The position numbers were made by a program, and so were the translations under genes. Positions 9,085-16,870 of a DNA stretch of 64,000 nucleotides are shown here, piece by piece (the first letter of the stretch is position 1; the number at the start of each line of letters is the position of its first letter). Origin of the DNA: Streptomyces sp. HUAS ZL42 (GTDB lineage Bacteria; Actinomycetota; Actinomycetes; Streptomycetales; Streptomycetaceae); the NCBI RefSeq assembly GCF_040782645.1, contig NZ_CP160403.1, positions 2,170,001 through 2,234,000 of the forward strand, written 5' to 3'. A model generated the notes under the pieces. It was not told where the DNA came from. It saw nothing but the letters and a program-made list of their open reading frames with translations, and did no database searches.

Positions 9085-10275
9085 TTACGCGGGTGAGAAC
9101 AGGTGGTCGCTGATGAGGCGAGCGGCGCCGATGACTCCGGCGGTGGGGCCCAGCTCGCCCAGGACGATGGGAAGATTGCCGGTCGCCAGCGGCAGCGACT
9201 GGCGGTAGACCTGGGTGCGGATCGCGGCGAGCAGGTTGTGGCCGAGTCCGGTCACCCCGCCCCCGATCACCACGAGCCCCGGGTTGAAGAAGCTGACCAG
9301 GCCGGCGATGACCTGACCGGTGCGATTGCCGCCCTCGCGGATCAGGTCGAGCGCGGTGGCGTCGCCCGCGGCGGCCGCGGCGGCGACATCGACGGCGCTC
9401 AGGCCGCCGTTCGTCTCCAGCCGCGACGCGAGCTCCGCCGACAGGCCCTGCTGGGCCGCCTCCAGAGCGTCGCGGGCGAGGGCCGCCCCGCTGAAGTGGG
9501 CTTCCAGGCAGCCCCGGTTGCCGCAGGCGCACGGGCGTCCGTCGGGCACGGCCTGGATGTGCCCGATGTCGCCCGCGCTGCCCGTGGTACCGCGGTACAC
9601 CTCACCGCCGACGACGATGCCGCAGCCGATGCCGGTGCCGATCTTGACGCAGAGGAAGTCGCCCACGGAGCGGGCGACGCCCGCGTGCTGCTCCCCCATC
9701 GCCATGAGGTTCACGTCGTTGTCGACCATGACCGGGCAGCCCAGTTCCTGGCTGAGCGCCTCCCGCACGGGGAAGCCGTCCCAGCCAGGCATGATCGGCG
9801 GGGCGACCGGTACGCCCTCGGGGAAGCGGACCGGGCCCGGGACACCGATGCCGGCGCCGTCGAACCCCTCCGCGAGCCCGGGGGCCCTCAGTTTCGCGGC
9901 CATGGACAGGACCTGCTCGAAGACCGCGACCGGGCCCTCGCGCACTTCCATGGGCTGGTTGACGTGCCCGAGGATCTCGAGTTCGGCGTTGGTGACCGCG
10001 ACGTCGATCGAGGTCGCGCCGATGTCGACGCCCAGGAAACGAAGCTCCGGGTTGAGCCGGATGTTGTGGGAACGCCGGCCGCCGCGCGAGGCGGCGAGTC
10101 CGTCGGCCACGACCAGGCCCGTCTCCAGGAGCCGGTCCACCTCCACGGCCAGCTTGGACCGCGAGAGGTCGACCTGATCACCCAGCTGTGCCCGGGAGTT
10201 GGGGCCTGCGTCACGCAACAGCTTGAGCAGTCTGGCCTGGTGTGCGTTGGCGGGTCGTGCCGTCATGCGTCTCAC
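9085..10275 (-). CDS. ROK-family transcriptional regulator
   Basis: 396 aa. An N-terminal winged helix (about residues 10-60, HQARLLKLLRDAGPNSRAQL then LSRSKLAVEVDRLLE) precedes a ROK domain starting LGVDIGATSIDVAV. The ROK signature with zinc ligands is CACGNRGCLEAH. The HTH marks it as a repressor of NagC/Mlc type rather than a plain sugar kinase. Start GTG 10275 is 5 nt after GGAGG; an ATG three codons downstream (10266) is the alternative. It lies upstream of the sugar ABC genes on the same strand and is the obvious regulator of that module. Confidence 0.92.
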   Translation of the reverse strand: MRRMTARPANAHQARLLKLLRDAGPNSRAQLGDQVDLSRSKLAVEVDRLLETGLVVADGLAASRGGRRSHNIRLNPELRFLGVDIGATSIDVAVTNAELEILGHVNQPMEVREGPVAVFEQVLSMAAKLRAPGLAEGFDGAGIGVPGPVRFPEGVPVAPPIMPGWDGFPVREALSQELGCPVMVDNDVNLMAMGEQHAGVARSVGDFLCVKIGTGIGCGIVVGGEVYRGTTGSAGDIGHIQAVPDGRPCACGNRGCLEAHFSGAALARDALEAAQQGLSAELASRLETNGGLSAVDVAAAAAAGDATALDLIREGGNRTGQVIAGLVSFFNPGLVVIGGGVTGLGHNLLAAIRTQVYRQSLPLATGNLPIVLGELGPTAGVIGAARLISDHLFSPA

Positions 10276-10822
10276 GTGCCCCTCCCCGCCTCAATTCGGC
10301 CACCAGTATCGGGCTTTCGAGGGGAACGTAGCAGCGACCGCCGAACCTGGGAAGAAGCTGTGCGTGGATTGCCGGCAACTTTCTCCACTCACAGGACAAA
10401 GAAGTCCGTCACGTAAGGTCCCGTGCACACCGCGCCCACGGCGCGGCTACGGGATCCGGCCTCGATCAGGTACGGCGCGCGGGGCGCGCGGCGCCGGACA
10501 CGCTGTGGGTAACCACCGCCGGCCTGTTCGCCGGCCTGGCGTCGGCCGGATGGACACCTGGCGCGGGACGCGGTCGGCTCGGCGAGGAGTTGCGCCGCCG
10601 CAGCACCTCGCGCGCCACGCCGAGGCGAGCCGGAATCGCGACGAGGACGTGCGCTTGCGGCCGCCCCGAGTTGCGCGGCCCTGGCACCCGCAAGTTGCCC
10701 GGCCCTGGCACCCGCACTGCTCGGCGACTCACGGCCTCCGCGCTCGCCGAACCTCCGCCCCGGGTGGGTGGGTTGGCCGCGATCCCGGTCGTCGCCCGAT
10801 CGCGCGGTGAGAGGACGGCGCC
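10276..10822. other. 547-bp intergenic region without a convincing gene
   Basis: It should hold the promoter of the ROK gene (its 5' side is at 10276). A perfect 10-bp palindrome TTGCCGGCAA at 10369-10378 is a possible operator for the ROK regulator. A 24-bp tandem repeat lies at 10669-10716. A minus-strand ORF of 88 codons at 10466-10732 is Arg/Pro-rich, has no ribosome site and matches no family I know, so it is not called. Confidence 0.6.
10669..10716. repeat. 24-bp tandem repeat, two copies
   Basis: Two adjacent 24-bp units (10669-10692 and 10693-10716) differ at one base. Each contains the core GGCCCTGGCACCCGCA. They lie in the non-coding stretch downstream of the GntR gene's stop. No function visible. 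Confidence 0.8.
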
Positions 10823-11500
10823 TCAGGACTTCGCGCGGGCGAGATACGACGTCCGCGTGTGCTCCGTGTGCTCGCGCATCAGCTGTGTGGCCCGCTGCTC
10901 GTCCCGGGCGGTGATCGCGGCGATGAGTCCCCGGTGCTCGATCCAGGACTGCTGCCCGCGCTGCCGGGCGATCGGTGTGTAGTACCAGCGCACCCTGCGG
11001 TCGACCTGGGCCGCGAGTTCGGCGAGGACCGCGTTGCCGGCGAGCTCCATGATCTTCGCGTGGAAGCGGGCGTTCAGGGCGACCGCGCCGTCCACGTCGT
11101 CCGCGACGACCGCCTTCTCGCCCTCCGCGCACAGCTCTTCGAGGGCGGCGACACCGGCGCTGCCCGCGTTGGCGGCGGCGAGCCGGGCGGCCTCGGCCTC
11201 GAGCAGCGTACGGACCGTGAGGAGCTGGTCGGCCTCCTCCTCCGTCGGCTCGTGCACGAACGCGCCCTGGGCGGGCCGCAGATCGACCCAGCCCTCCGTG
11301 TTGAGCCGCTGCAGCGCCTCCCGCACCGGCTGACGCGACACGCCGAGGTGGCCTGCGAGTTCGCTCTCGACGAGATGCTGACCGGGCTGGAGGGCGCGCG
11401 TGGTGATGAGTTCGAGCAGTGCCTCGTAGACGCGGTCGCGCAGCGGGCCGGGCCGTTCGAGCTTGGGCACCGCGCCCTGCGGCAGTCCTGTCGACAACAT
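10823..11500 (-). CDS. GntR-family (FadR/FCD type) transcriptional regulator
   Basis: 225 aa from ATG 11500, preceded by AGGAGGGGGA. The winged-helix domain (about 15-80) has LRDRVYEALLELITTRALQPGQ and LGVSRQPVREALQRL. The FCD effector domain follows, with metal/ligand residues in VALNARFHAKIMELAGN and IEHRGLIAAITARD. FCD regulators respond to small carboxylates. The gene is 227 bp downstream of the ketoacyl synthase III-like gene and near the oxalate/formate-type transporter, so a carboxylate ligand is plausible. Upstream lie tandem 14-mers and an FCD-like half-site. Confidence 0.92.
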   Translation of the reverse strand: MLSTGLPQGAVPKLERPGPLRDRVYEALLELITTRALQPGQHLVESELAGHLGVSRQPVREALQRLNTEGWVDLRPAQGAFVHEPTEEEADQLLTVRTLLEAEAARLAAANAGSAGVAALEELCAEGEKAVVADDVDGAVALNARFHAKIMELAGNAVLAELAAQVDRRVRWYYTPIARQRGQQSWIEHRGLIAAITARDEQRATQLMREHTEHTRTSYLARAKS

Positions 11501-11566
11501 CGGTCGGTCCCCCTCCTGGGCAACGCCGGGCACCTGCGACCCGAAAGCCGGAAAGCCGGTCGTACT

Positions 11567-11610
11567 GGACCAGTGGCACCGGACCAGTGGCACCGGACCA
11601 GTGCCACTGG
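11567..11610. repeat. Tandem 14-mers and 10-bp inverted repeat upstream of the GntR gene
   Basis: GGACCAGTGGCACC occurs at 11567-11580 and 11581-11594, and a third, diverging copy starts at 11595. The last two create a perfect inverted repeat CCAGTGGCAC (11584-11593) / GTGCCACTGG (11601-11610). The block is 67-110 bp upstream of the GntR start, in promoter position, and may be a multimeric operator. Confidence 0.7.
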
Positions 11611-11624
11611 AGAGCCAGTATCGA

Positions 11625-11646
11625 TTGTCTTTCGTCTACAGTCTAC
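11625..11646 (-). promoter_or_regulatory. FCD-type operator candidate upstream of the GntR gene
   Basis: GTCTACAGT at 11634-11642 (ACTGTAGAC on the gene's strand), followed by a second GTCTAC at 11641-11646. FCD regulators commonly bind GT-N-N-AC palindromes. The same nine bases recur at 14388-14396 in the divergent promoter region of the transporter and the iron-sulfur gene. Confidence 0.5.
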
Positions 11647-11727
11647 GGCGCACAAGCGCCAGGCCCTGGGCGAGTTGACCGCGTCACGTCCCGCATCCGC
11701 CGCCGGCCACCCCGTCGTACGAGCAGG

Positions 11728-12675
11728 TCAGGGGCACCGGACGACCTGGCCGGCGTAGGACAGGTTCCCACCGAACCCGAACAGCAGCACCGGGTCCCCG
11801 GTGGAGATCGCGCCCTGTTCGACGAGCTTGGAGAAGGCGAGCGGGATGCTGGCGGCCGAGGTGTTGCCGGACTCGCTCACGTCGCGGGCGACGACGGCGT
11901 TGACCGCGCCGATCTTCTCGGCGAGGGGCTCGATGATGCGCAGGTTCGCCTGGTGCAGCACGACGGCGGCGAGGTCCTCGGGCACGAGGCCGGCCCGCTC
12001 GCAGGCCTTGCGGGCCAGGGGCGGCAGCTGGGTGGTGGCCCAGCGGTAGACGCTCTGCCCCTCCTGTGCGAACCGCGCGGGCTGCCCCTCGATGCGTACG
12101 GCGTGCCCCATCTCGGGTACCGAGCCCCACAGCACGGGTGCGATGCCGGGTTCCTGGCCCACGGCGCAGGCCTCCACCACGGCGGCGCCCGCCCCGTCCC
12201 CGACGAGTACGCACGTCGTGCGGTCGCTCCAGTCGGTCACGTCGGACATCTTGTCGGCGCCGATGACCAGCGCGCGGGTCGCGGCGCCCGCGCGGAGGGT
12301 GTGGTCGGCGGTGGCCAGGGCGTGGGTGAAGCCTGCGCACACCACGTTCACGTCCATCGCGGCAGGCCGCGGGACGCCGAGGCGTGCCGCGACCCGCGCG
12401 GCCATGTTCGGGGAGCGGTCCACGGCAGTGGAGGTGGCGACCAGGACGAGGTCGATGTCGTCGGGCGCGAGTCCGGCGGCAGCGAGCGCCTTGGCCGCGG
12501 CGTGCGCCGCCAGCTCGTCGACGGGCTCGTCGGGCCCGGCGATGTGGCGCGTGCGGATGCCCACCCGGGACGTGATCCACTCGTCACTGGTGTCGACCAT
12601 GCCCGCCAGGTCCGCGTTGGTGAGCACCTTGGCGGGCTGGTAGTGGCCGACGGCGGCGATACGTGAGCCGTTCAT
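11728..12675 (-). CDS. 3-oxoacyl-ACP synthase III-like protein (FabH family)
   Basis: 315 aa from ATG 12675, with GGGGG upstream. The thiolase-fold catalytic triad of FabH proteins is complete: Cys113 in VVCAGFTHAL, His241 in HQANLR and Asn271 in SESGNTSAAS. GDGAGAAVVE is also conserved. Such enzymes condense an acyl-CoA with malonyl-ACP. No acyl carrier protein or other fatty-acid gene is adjacent, so this is a stand-alone paralogue. It lies between the GntR regulator and the transporter small subunit on the same strand. Confidence 0.93.
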   Translation of the reverse strand: MNGSRIAAVGHYQPAKVLTNADLAGMVDTSDEWITSRVGIRTRHIAGPDEPVDELAAHAAAKALAAAGLAPDDIDLVLVATSTAVDRSPNMAARVAARLGVPRPAAMDVNVVCAGFTHALATADHTLRAGAATRALVIGADKMSDVTDWSDRTTCVLVGDGAGAAVVEACAVGQEPGIAPVLWGSVPEMGHAVRIEGQPARFAQEGQSVYRWATTQLPPLARKACERAGLVPEDLAAVVLHQANLRIIEPLAEKIGAVNAVVARDVSESGNTSAASIPLAFSKLVEQGAISTGDPVLLFGFGGNLSYAGQVVRCP

Positions 12676-12696
12676 TGGGTGGTCCCCCTGATTGCC

Positions 12697-12714
12697 GTGG
12701 ATAGCGGGATCCAC
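12697..12714. promoter_or_regulatory. Inverted repeat upstream of the FabH-like gene
   Basis: GTGGAT-AGCGGG-ATCCAC forms a perfect 6-bp inverted repeat about 22 bp upstream of ATG 12675, followed by the palindrome CTGATCAG. It could be an operator or a leader hairpin; no family assignment is possible. Confidence 0.4.
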
Positions 12715-12824
12715 AAGTCTGATCAGTGACTCACGGGTACGCGGGCAGGTAAGGCCACAGGAATCGGGCGCCCGCGTTGTCGGCTTCCGTCAGACCTTCG
12801 GACGCCCGAACATTTTCCGTACGC

Positions 12825-12953
12825 CTACCCGGTGAACAGCTGCGTCGCCTTCTGTACGAGCTCGTACAGCCCGTAGGCGAGCGGCGCCCCCACCCAGAGC
12901 CAGGCGAAGGCGATGAGGCCGCGCCGGCTAGGCGGACTGGTGTCGCTGGACAT
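12825..12953 (-). CDS. MFS transporter small subunit
   Basis: 42 aa from ATG 12953, overlapping the 3' end of the large transporter gene by 26 bp. The product starts MSSDTSPPSRRGLIAFAWLW and has one membrane helix (about 13-32), then a short amphipathic tail ending LFTG. Tiny single-helix proteins like this follow OFA-family transporter genes in actinomycetes and are annotated as MFS transporter small subunits. Overlap and order support co-translation and a shared membrane complex. Easily missed because of its size. Confidence 0.8.
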   Translation of the reverse strand: MSSDTSPPSRRGLIAFAWLWVGAPLAYGLYELVQKATQLFTG

Positions 12954-14265
12954 CGGCTGCCTCCTTCGAGGGCGGTGCGGGGACGTGGTGGCGGGGGTGG
13001 ACGGGCCGGACGAGCTCGTTGGCGACGAAGCCGAGCGCGAGCAGTCCGATCATGATGGACAGGGACAGGGTGTACAGGGAAGAGCCGTGCTTGCCGGCCT
13101 CCTCCTGGCGGTCGGCGATCCAGTTGACGATCAGCGGTCCGAGGACGCCGGCCGTCGACCAGGCGGTCAGCAACCGACCGTGGATCGCGCCGACCTGGTA
13201 CGTCCCGAACAGGTCCTTCAGGTACGCGGGGATCGTCGCGAACCCACCGCCGTAGAACGACAGGATCACCAGCGCGCACAGGACGAACAGCGGCTTGGAC
13301 GAGTCGCCGAACGCCGCGATGAGCCCGTACATCAACGCGCCGGCGCCCAGGTAGACACGGTAGATGTTCTTGCGCCCGATCAGGTCGGAGGTCGACGACC
13401 AGCCGATGCGGCCCGCCATGTTGGCCGCCGAGAGCAGGGCGACGAAGCCGGCGGCGGCGGTCGCCTTGACCGGGGTCGAGGTGTCGGCGAAGAAGTCCGT
13501 GATCATCGGGGCGGCCTTCTCCAGGATGCCGATGCCGGCGGTCACGTTCATGCAGAGCACGACCCACAGGCACCAGAACTGCGGAGTGCGCACGGCGCCT
13601 CGCGCCGAGACCTGCACGCCGTCGAAGGCGCTCGGCCCGCTCGCCGTGCTTACCGGGTTCTCGCTGCGCGGCACCCGCACGAGCAGCACGCCGAGCGTCA
13701 TGAAGACGGCGTACGTCAGCCCGTGCACGAGGAAGGCGAGCGCGATCCCGTGGCTGTCGGCGCCGAACGACTCCAGCATCTGCGCGGACCAGGGCGAGGC
13801 GATGAGCGCACCGCCGCCGAAGCCCATGATGGCGATGCCCGTGGCCATGCCCGGCCGGTCCGGGAACCACTTGATGAGCGTCGAGACGGGCGAGATGTAG
13901 CCGATGCCGAGGCCTGTCCCGCCGACGAAGCCGTAGCCGAGGACGATCAGCCAGTACTGCTCGGTGGCCGCGCCGAGCGCGGAGAGCAGGAAGCCGGACG
14001 AGAAGCAGACCAGGGCGACGGTCATCGCCCAGCGCGGTCCGTTGCGTTCCACGAGCGTGCCGCCGAACGCGGCCGACAGGCCGAGCATCACGATGCCGAG
14101 CTGGAAGGGGAGCGCGCTCTGCGTGCCGCTGAGGCCGAGCGCTGCTTCGAGCGGCGGCTTGAAGACGGACCAGGCATACGCCTGGCCGATGGAGAGATGG
14201 ACCGCGAGGGCGGCCGGGGGGACGAGCCAGCGGCTCCAGCCGGGGGGCGCTATGGGGGGACTCAT
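12928..14265 (-). CDS. OFA-family MFS transporter (oxalate/formate antiporter type)
   Basis: 445 aa from ATG 14265, about 12 hydrophobic segments. Conserved OFA features include LSIGQAYAWSVFKPPLE in helix 1, GGTGLGIGYISPVSTLIKWFPDRPGMATGIAIMGFGGGA in the middle (family signature of oxalate:formate antiporter relatives) and a final FVANELVRP. It probably moves a small carboxylate across the membrane. It is divergent from the iron-sulfur fragment and fdhD, which fits formate or oxalate metabolism. The small subunit gene follows directly. Confidence 0.9.
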   Translation of the reverse strand: MSPPIAPPGWSRWLVPPAALAVHLSIGQAYAWSVFKPPLEAALGLSGTQSALPFQLGIVMLGLSAAFGGTLVERNGPRWAMTVALVCFSSGFLLSALGAATEQYWLIVLGYGFVGGTGLGIGYISPVSTLIKWFPDRPGMATGIAIMGFGGGALIASPWSAQMLESFGADSHGIALAFLVHGLTYAVFMTLGVLLVRVPRSENPVSTASGPSAFDGVQVSARGAVRTPQFWCLWVVLCMNVTAGIGILEKAAPMITDFFADTSTPVKATAAAGFVALLSAANMAGRIGWSSTSDLIGRKNIYRVYLGAGALMYGLIAAFGDSSKPLFVLCALVILSFYGGGFATIPAYLKDLFGTYQVGAIHGRLLTAWSTAGVLGPLIVNWIADRQEEAGKHGSSLYTLSLSIMIGLLALGFVANELVRPVHPRHHVPAPPSKEAADVQRHQSA

Positions 14266-14316
14266 GATCCCGAACGGTAGGCAGGGGCAAGGGAGTTGAG
14301 AAGGCGGCACGTCGAC

Positions 14317-14411
14317 CGTATACGATGAGCGGTATCCAGGATGCGCCGAACGGTCGCCGCACGAACCCTTGCCGGCCCTTCTTCCATACTGTAGACAATA
14401 TCGTCGACAGG
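14317..14411. promoter_or_regulatory. Divergent promoter region with FCD-type operator candidates
   Basis: The palindrome CGTATACG lies at 14317-14324. A second element at 14388-14411 reads ACTGTAGACAATATC followed by GTCGACAGG. Its ACTGTAGAC equals the element upstream of the GntR gene. GTATAC, GTAGAC and GTCGAC cores are typical for FCD regulators. The region separates the OFA transporter from the iron-sulfur gene. Confidence 0.5.
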
Positions 14412-14894
14412 TTTCGCTGGTGGCCCGCTGACGGCTGCCGAGAACCCAAGGTCGACAACGACCTGTACGTACGCGACTACGACAAGTGCATCCTCTGCTA
14501 CAAATGCGTCGACGCCTGCGGCGACCAGTGGCAGAACACCTTCGCGATCTCCGTGACCGGCCGCGGCTTCGACGCCCGGATCGCCGTCGAGCACGACGCC
14601 CCGCTGACCGACTCGGCATGCGTGTACTGCGGAAACTGCATCGAGGTCTGCCCGACCCGGGCGCTGTCGTTCAAGTCCGAATTCGACATGCGCGCCGCGG
14701 GTACGTGGGACGAGTCGCAGCAGACCGAGACGACCACCGTGTGCGCCTACTGCGGAGTGGGCTGCAACCTCACCCTCCACGTGCAGGACAATGAGATCGT
14801 GAAGGTCACCTCACCGCACGACAACCCGGTGACCCACGGCAACCTCTGCATCAAGGGCCGCTTCGGCTACCAGCACGTACAGAACCGGGACTGA
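14325..14894 (+). CDS. Iron-sulfur fragment of a formate dehydrogenase alpha subunit (truncated both ends)
   Basis: 189 codons if started at ATG 14325; residues 1-42 match nothing and the start is uncertain. From PKVDNDLYVRDYDKC onwards it equals the middle of NAD-type formate dehydrogenase alpha subunits: two 4Fe-4S ferredoxin motifs (Cys55/58/61/65 and 99/102/105/109) and the molybdopterin-oxidoreductase 4Fe-4S motif (Cys140/143/147/175). All twelve cysteines are kept. The N-terminal 2Fe-2S domain and the whole molybdopterin catalytic part are missing. It lies 18 bp before fdhD. It is either an electron-transfer subunit of a split enzyme or a decaying remnant. Confidence 0.8.
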   Translation: MSGIQDAPNGRRTNPCRPFFHTVDNIVDRFRWWPADGCREPKVDNDLYVRDYDKCILCYKCVDACGDQWQNTFAISVTGRGFDARIAVEHDAPLTDSACVYCGNCIEVCPTRALSFKSEFDMRAAGTWDESQQTETTTVCAYCGVGCNLTLHVQDNEIVKVTSPHDNPVTHGNLCIKGRFGYQHVQNRD

Positions 14895-14912
14895 TCGGGG
14901 ACTGATCCGCAC

Positions 14913-15761
14913 ATGGGACGAGTCACGGAACGGCGCAAGGTCATCCGCATACGGGACGGAGCGGTCTCCACCCGTCCGGACACCCTCGTCGCCGAGGAAC
15001 CCCTCGAGATCCGGCTCAACGGCAAGCCGCTCGCCATCACCATGCGCACACCGGGCGACGACTTCGCACTCGCCGCGGGCTTCCTGGTGAGCGAGGGCGT
15101 GCTCGCCGAACAGACCGACCTGCAGAACATCGTGTACTGCGCGGGCGCCACGGCGGACGGCTCCAACACGTACAACGTCGTCGACGTGAAGACCGCGCCC
15201 GGCGTCACCGTCCCCGACATCACACTCGAACGGAACGTCTACACGACCTCGTCGTGCGGCCTGTGCGGCAAGGCCAGCCTCGACGCCGTCCGTACGACCG
15301 CCCGCTGGCCCATCACCGACACTCCCCCGGTCCGACTGGACCCCGAGCTGCTCGCAAGCCTCCCCGACCGGCTGCGCACGGCCCAGCGGGTCTTCGACCG
15401 GACAGGAGGCCTGCACGCCGCCGCGCTCTTCGCCGAGGACGGGGAGCTGCTCGACGTCCGGGAGGACGTGGGCCGGCACAACGCGGTCGACAAGCTGGTC
15501 GGCCGCGCCCTGCAGAACGGGAACCTGCCGCTGTCCCGGGCGATCCTGCTCGTCTCGGGCCGGGCGTCCTTCGAGCTGGCGCAGAAGGCCGTGATGTCGG
15601 GCATCCCGGTGCTCGCGGCGGTGTCGGCCCCGTCGTCCCTCGCCGTGGACCTGGCCGCCGAGACCGGCCTGACCCTGGTGGGCTTCCTGCGGGGCAGCTC
15701 CATGAACGTGTACGCGGGCGAACACCGGCTCGCCCTGCGGACCGCGGCCGCCCAGGCCTGA
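14913..15761 (+). CDS. fdhD: Formate dehydrogenase accessory sulfurtransferase FdhD
   Basis: 282 aa from ATG 14913. The sulfur-transfer motif SSCGLCGK (Cys115 and Cys118) is intact. Other FdhD landmarks are EEPLEIRLNGKPL, TPGDDFALAAGFL, EDVGRHNAVDKL and the C-terminal SSMNVYAG. FdhD passes sulfur to the molybdenum cofactor of formate dehydrogenase. It follows the iron-sulfur fragment, but no full catalytic subunit is encoded in this window, so the client enzyme must lie elsewhere. Confidence 0.95.
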   Translation: MGRVTERRKVIRIRDGAVSTRPDTLVAEEPLEIRLNGKPLAITMRTPGDDFALAAGFLVSEGVLAEQTDLQNIVYCAGATADGSNTYNVVDVKTAPGVTVPDITLERNVYTTSSCGLCGKASLDAVRTTARWPITDTPPVRLDPELLASLPDRLRTAQRVFDRTGGLHAAALFAEDGELLDVREDVGRHNAVDKLVGRALQNGNLPLSRAILLVSGRASFELAQKAVMSGIPVLAAVSAPSSLAVDLAAETGLTLVGFLRGSSMNVYAGEHRLALRTAAAQA

Positions 15762-15911
15762 CCGGCACCCGCGACACGGCGGCGGGACCCCGGGCGGCGG
15801 GGAGCGCCCCCTGCGCTGGTTGGGGTCCCGCTGCATTTCTTGCTTGGTCGCGTACAAGCGCTCCAGCGGGCCTCAGTGTTTGATTGCTCGGTCGTCTGCG
15901 GGGCGCTTTCA

Positions 15912-16013
15912 GCCGGTGTCGAGAGCCCGACCGTGCTCAGCGCTTCGCGCCTCCGCGCTCCCCCACTCTCGGCTTCGCTCGAGCGGGGGACCCCATGGGC
16001 TCTCGACACCGGC
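15912..16013. repeat. Long inverted repeat element in the gap after fdhD
   Basis: Arms of 17 bp pair perfectly (15912-15928 with 15997-16013; left arm GCCGGTGTCGAGAGCCC). GGGGCGC and GCGCCCC just outside extend the stem imperfectly. The loop contains its own hairpin (CCCCC near 15961 with GGGGG near 15985). The rest of the 374-bp gap 15762-16135 shows no gene. Similar CCCCCACTCTCGG-type hairpins recur in Streptomyces intergenic DNA; a looser relative is at about 41420-41455. Confidence 0.7.
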
Positions 16014-16135
16014 GCGCCCCTTCGGCTCCCTCGCGGCCGGCGCGTGGGGCCAAGGGGCCTGGGACGGCCCTTGCCGTGGGCTGTTGCGGCTTGCTCGCGT
16101 GGGGCCAGCGGTTGCCCACTCACCTCTGCCCCTCC

Positions 16136-16663
16136 TCAGCCGGCCATGAACCCCACATCCGTCGCCCTCACCACCGCCCCCAGCCGCGGGAAGTCGAGCC
16201 GCACCGATGCCTCGTGCTCCGCCCCCGTGAACGCGCTCATCGCATCCTCGACGAAGACGAGCTCGTAGCCGAGGTCGCCTGCCGCGCGGGCGGTGGACTC
16301 CACGCCGAGGTTGGTGGTGATGCCGCCGAACAGCAGGGTGGTGATGCCGCGTTGGCGGAGGTGGTCGTCCAGGCCTGTGCCCTGGAAGCCGCCTATGGTC
16401 CGCTTGACGATCTCGATGTCGCCGTCCCGGAGCAGGCCGGCCGCAAGGCCGCTGCCGGGCGGCTGCTCGGGCACGTTCGGGCGCTCGACGCGGATCAGGA
16501 CGACCGGCGCGCCCGCCGAACGGAAGGCCTTCGCCAACTCCTCGGCGACGGCGAGGACTTCGGTACCCTTCCGGGGCTCCAGGGGCAGCGCGACGATCCG
16601 GTCCATCAGGTCGACCAGGACGAGGGCTGTGCGCGCGGGATCCAGCGCGAGTGGTGCGGTCAT
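16136..16663 (-). CDS. Isochorismatase-like hydrolase family protein lacking the catalytic cysteine
   Basis: 175 aa from ATG 16663. The fold markers are ALVLVDLMDR (Asp18), IVKRTIGGF (Lys87) and GGITTNLGVESTARAAGD. In active cysteine hydrolases of this family (nicotinamidase, isochorismatase-like amidases) the nucleophile lies in a TN-x-C-VE context; here that place is Gly120. Asp and Lys are kept. This variant exists in a subgroup whose activity is unclear. It has no operon partner and is convergent with fdhD. Confidence 0.85.
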   Translation of the reverse strand: MTAPLALDPARTALVLVDLMDRIVALPLEPRKGTEVLAVAEELAKAFRSAGAPVVLIRVERPNVPEQPPGSGLAAGLLRDGDIEIVKRTIGGFQGTGLDDHLRQRGITTLLFGGITTNLGVESTARAAGDLGYELVFVEDAMSAFTGAEHEASVRLDFPRLGAVVRATDVGFMAG

Positions 16664-16870
16664 GACGGAACGTTAGCCGTCATCAGCGGTCCGTACCGGA
16701 AATCCGGATCAACAGGCCCGTGAACGCCTGCGTCAGCTCTGGTGGCTGTCAACACCCGTCCGGGGTATGGCGTTTGCCTTCCGCATACCACGAAGCCCCT
16801 GAGTCGTTGCTCCGAGTGAGTTCCATGGGCCGCCTGCCGCGCGGCCTGTCGGCCAGTGGGAGGCAGTCAC

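Noticed and set aside
10466..10732. 88-codon minus-strand ORF
   Set aside because: Arg/Pro-rich composition, internal 24-bp repeat, no ribosome site and no recognisable family.
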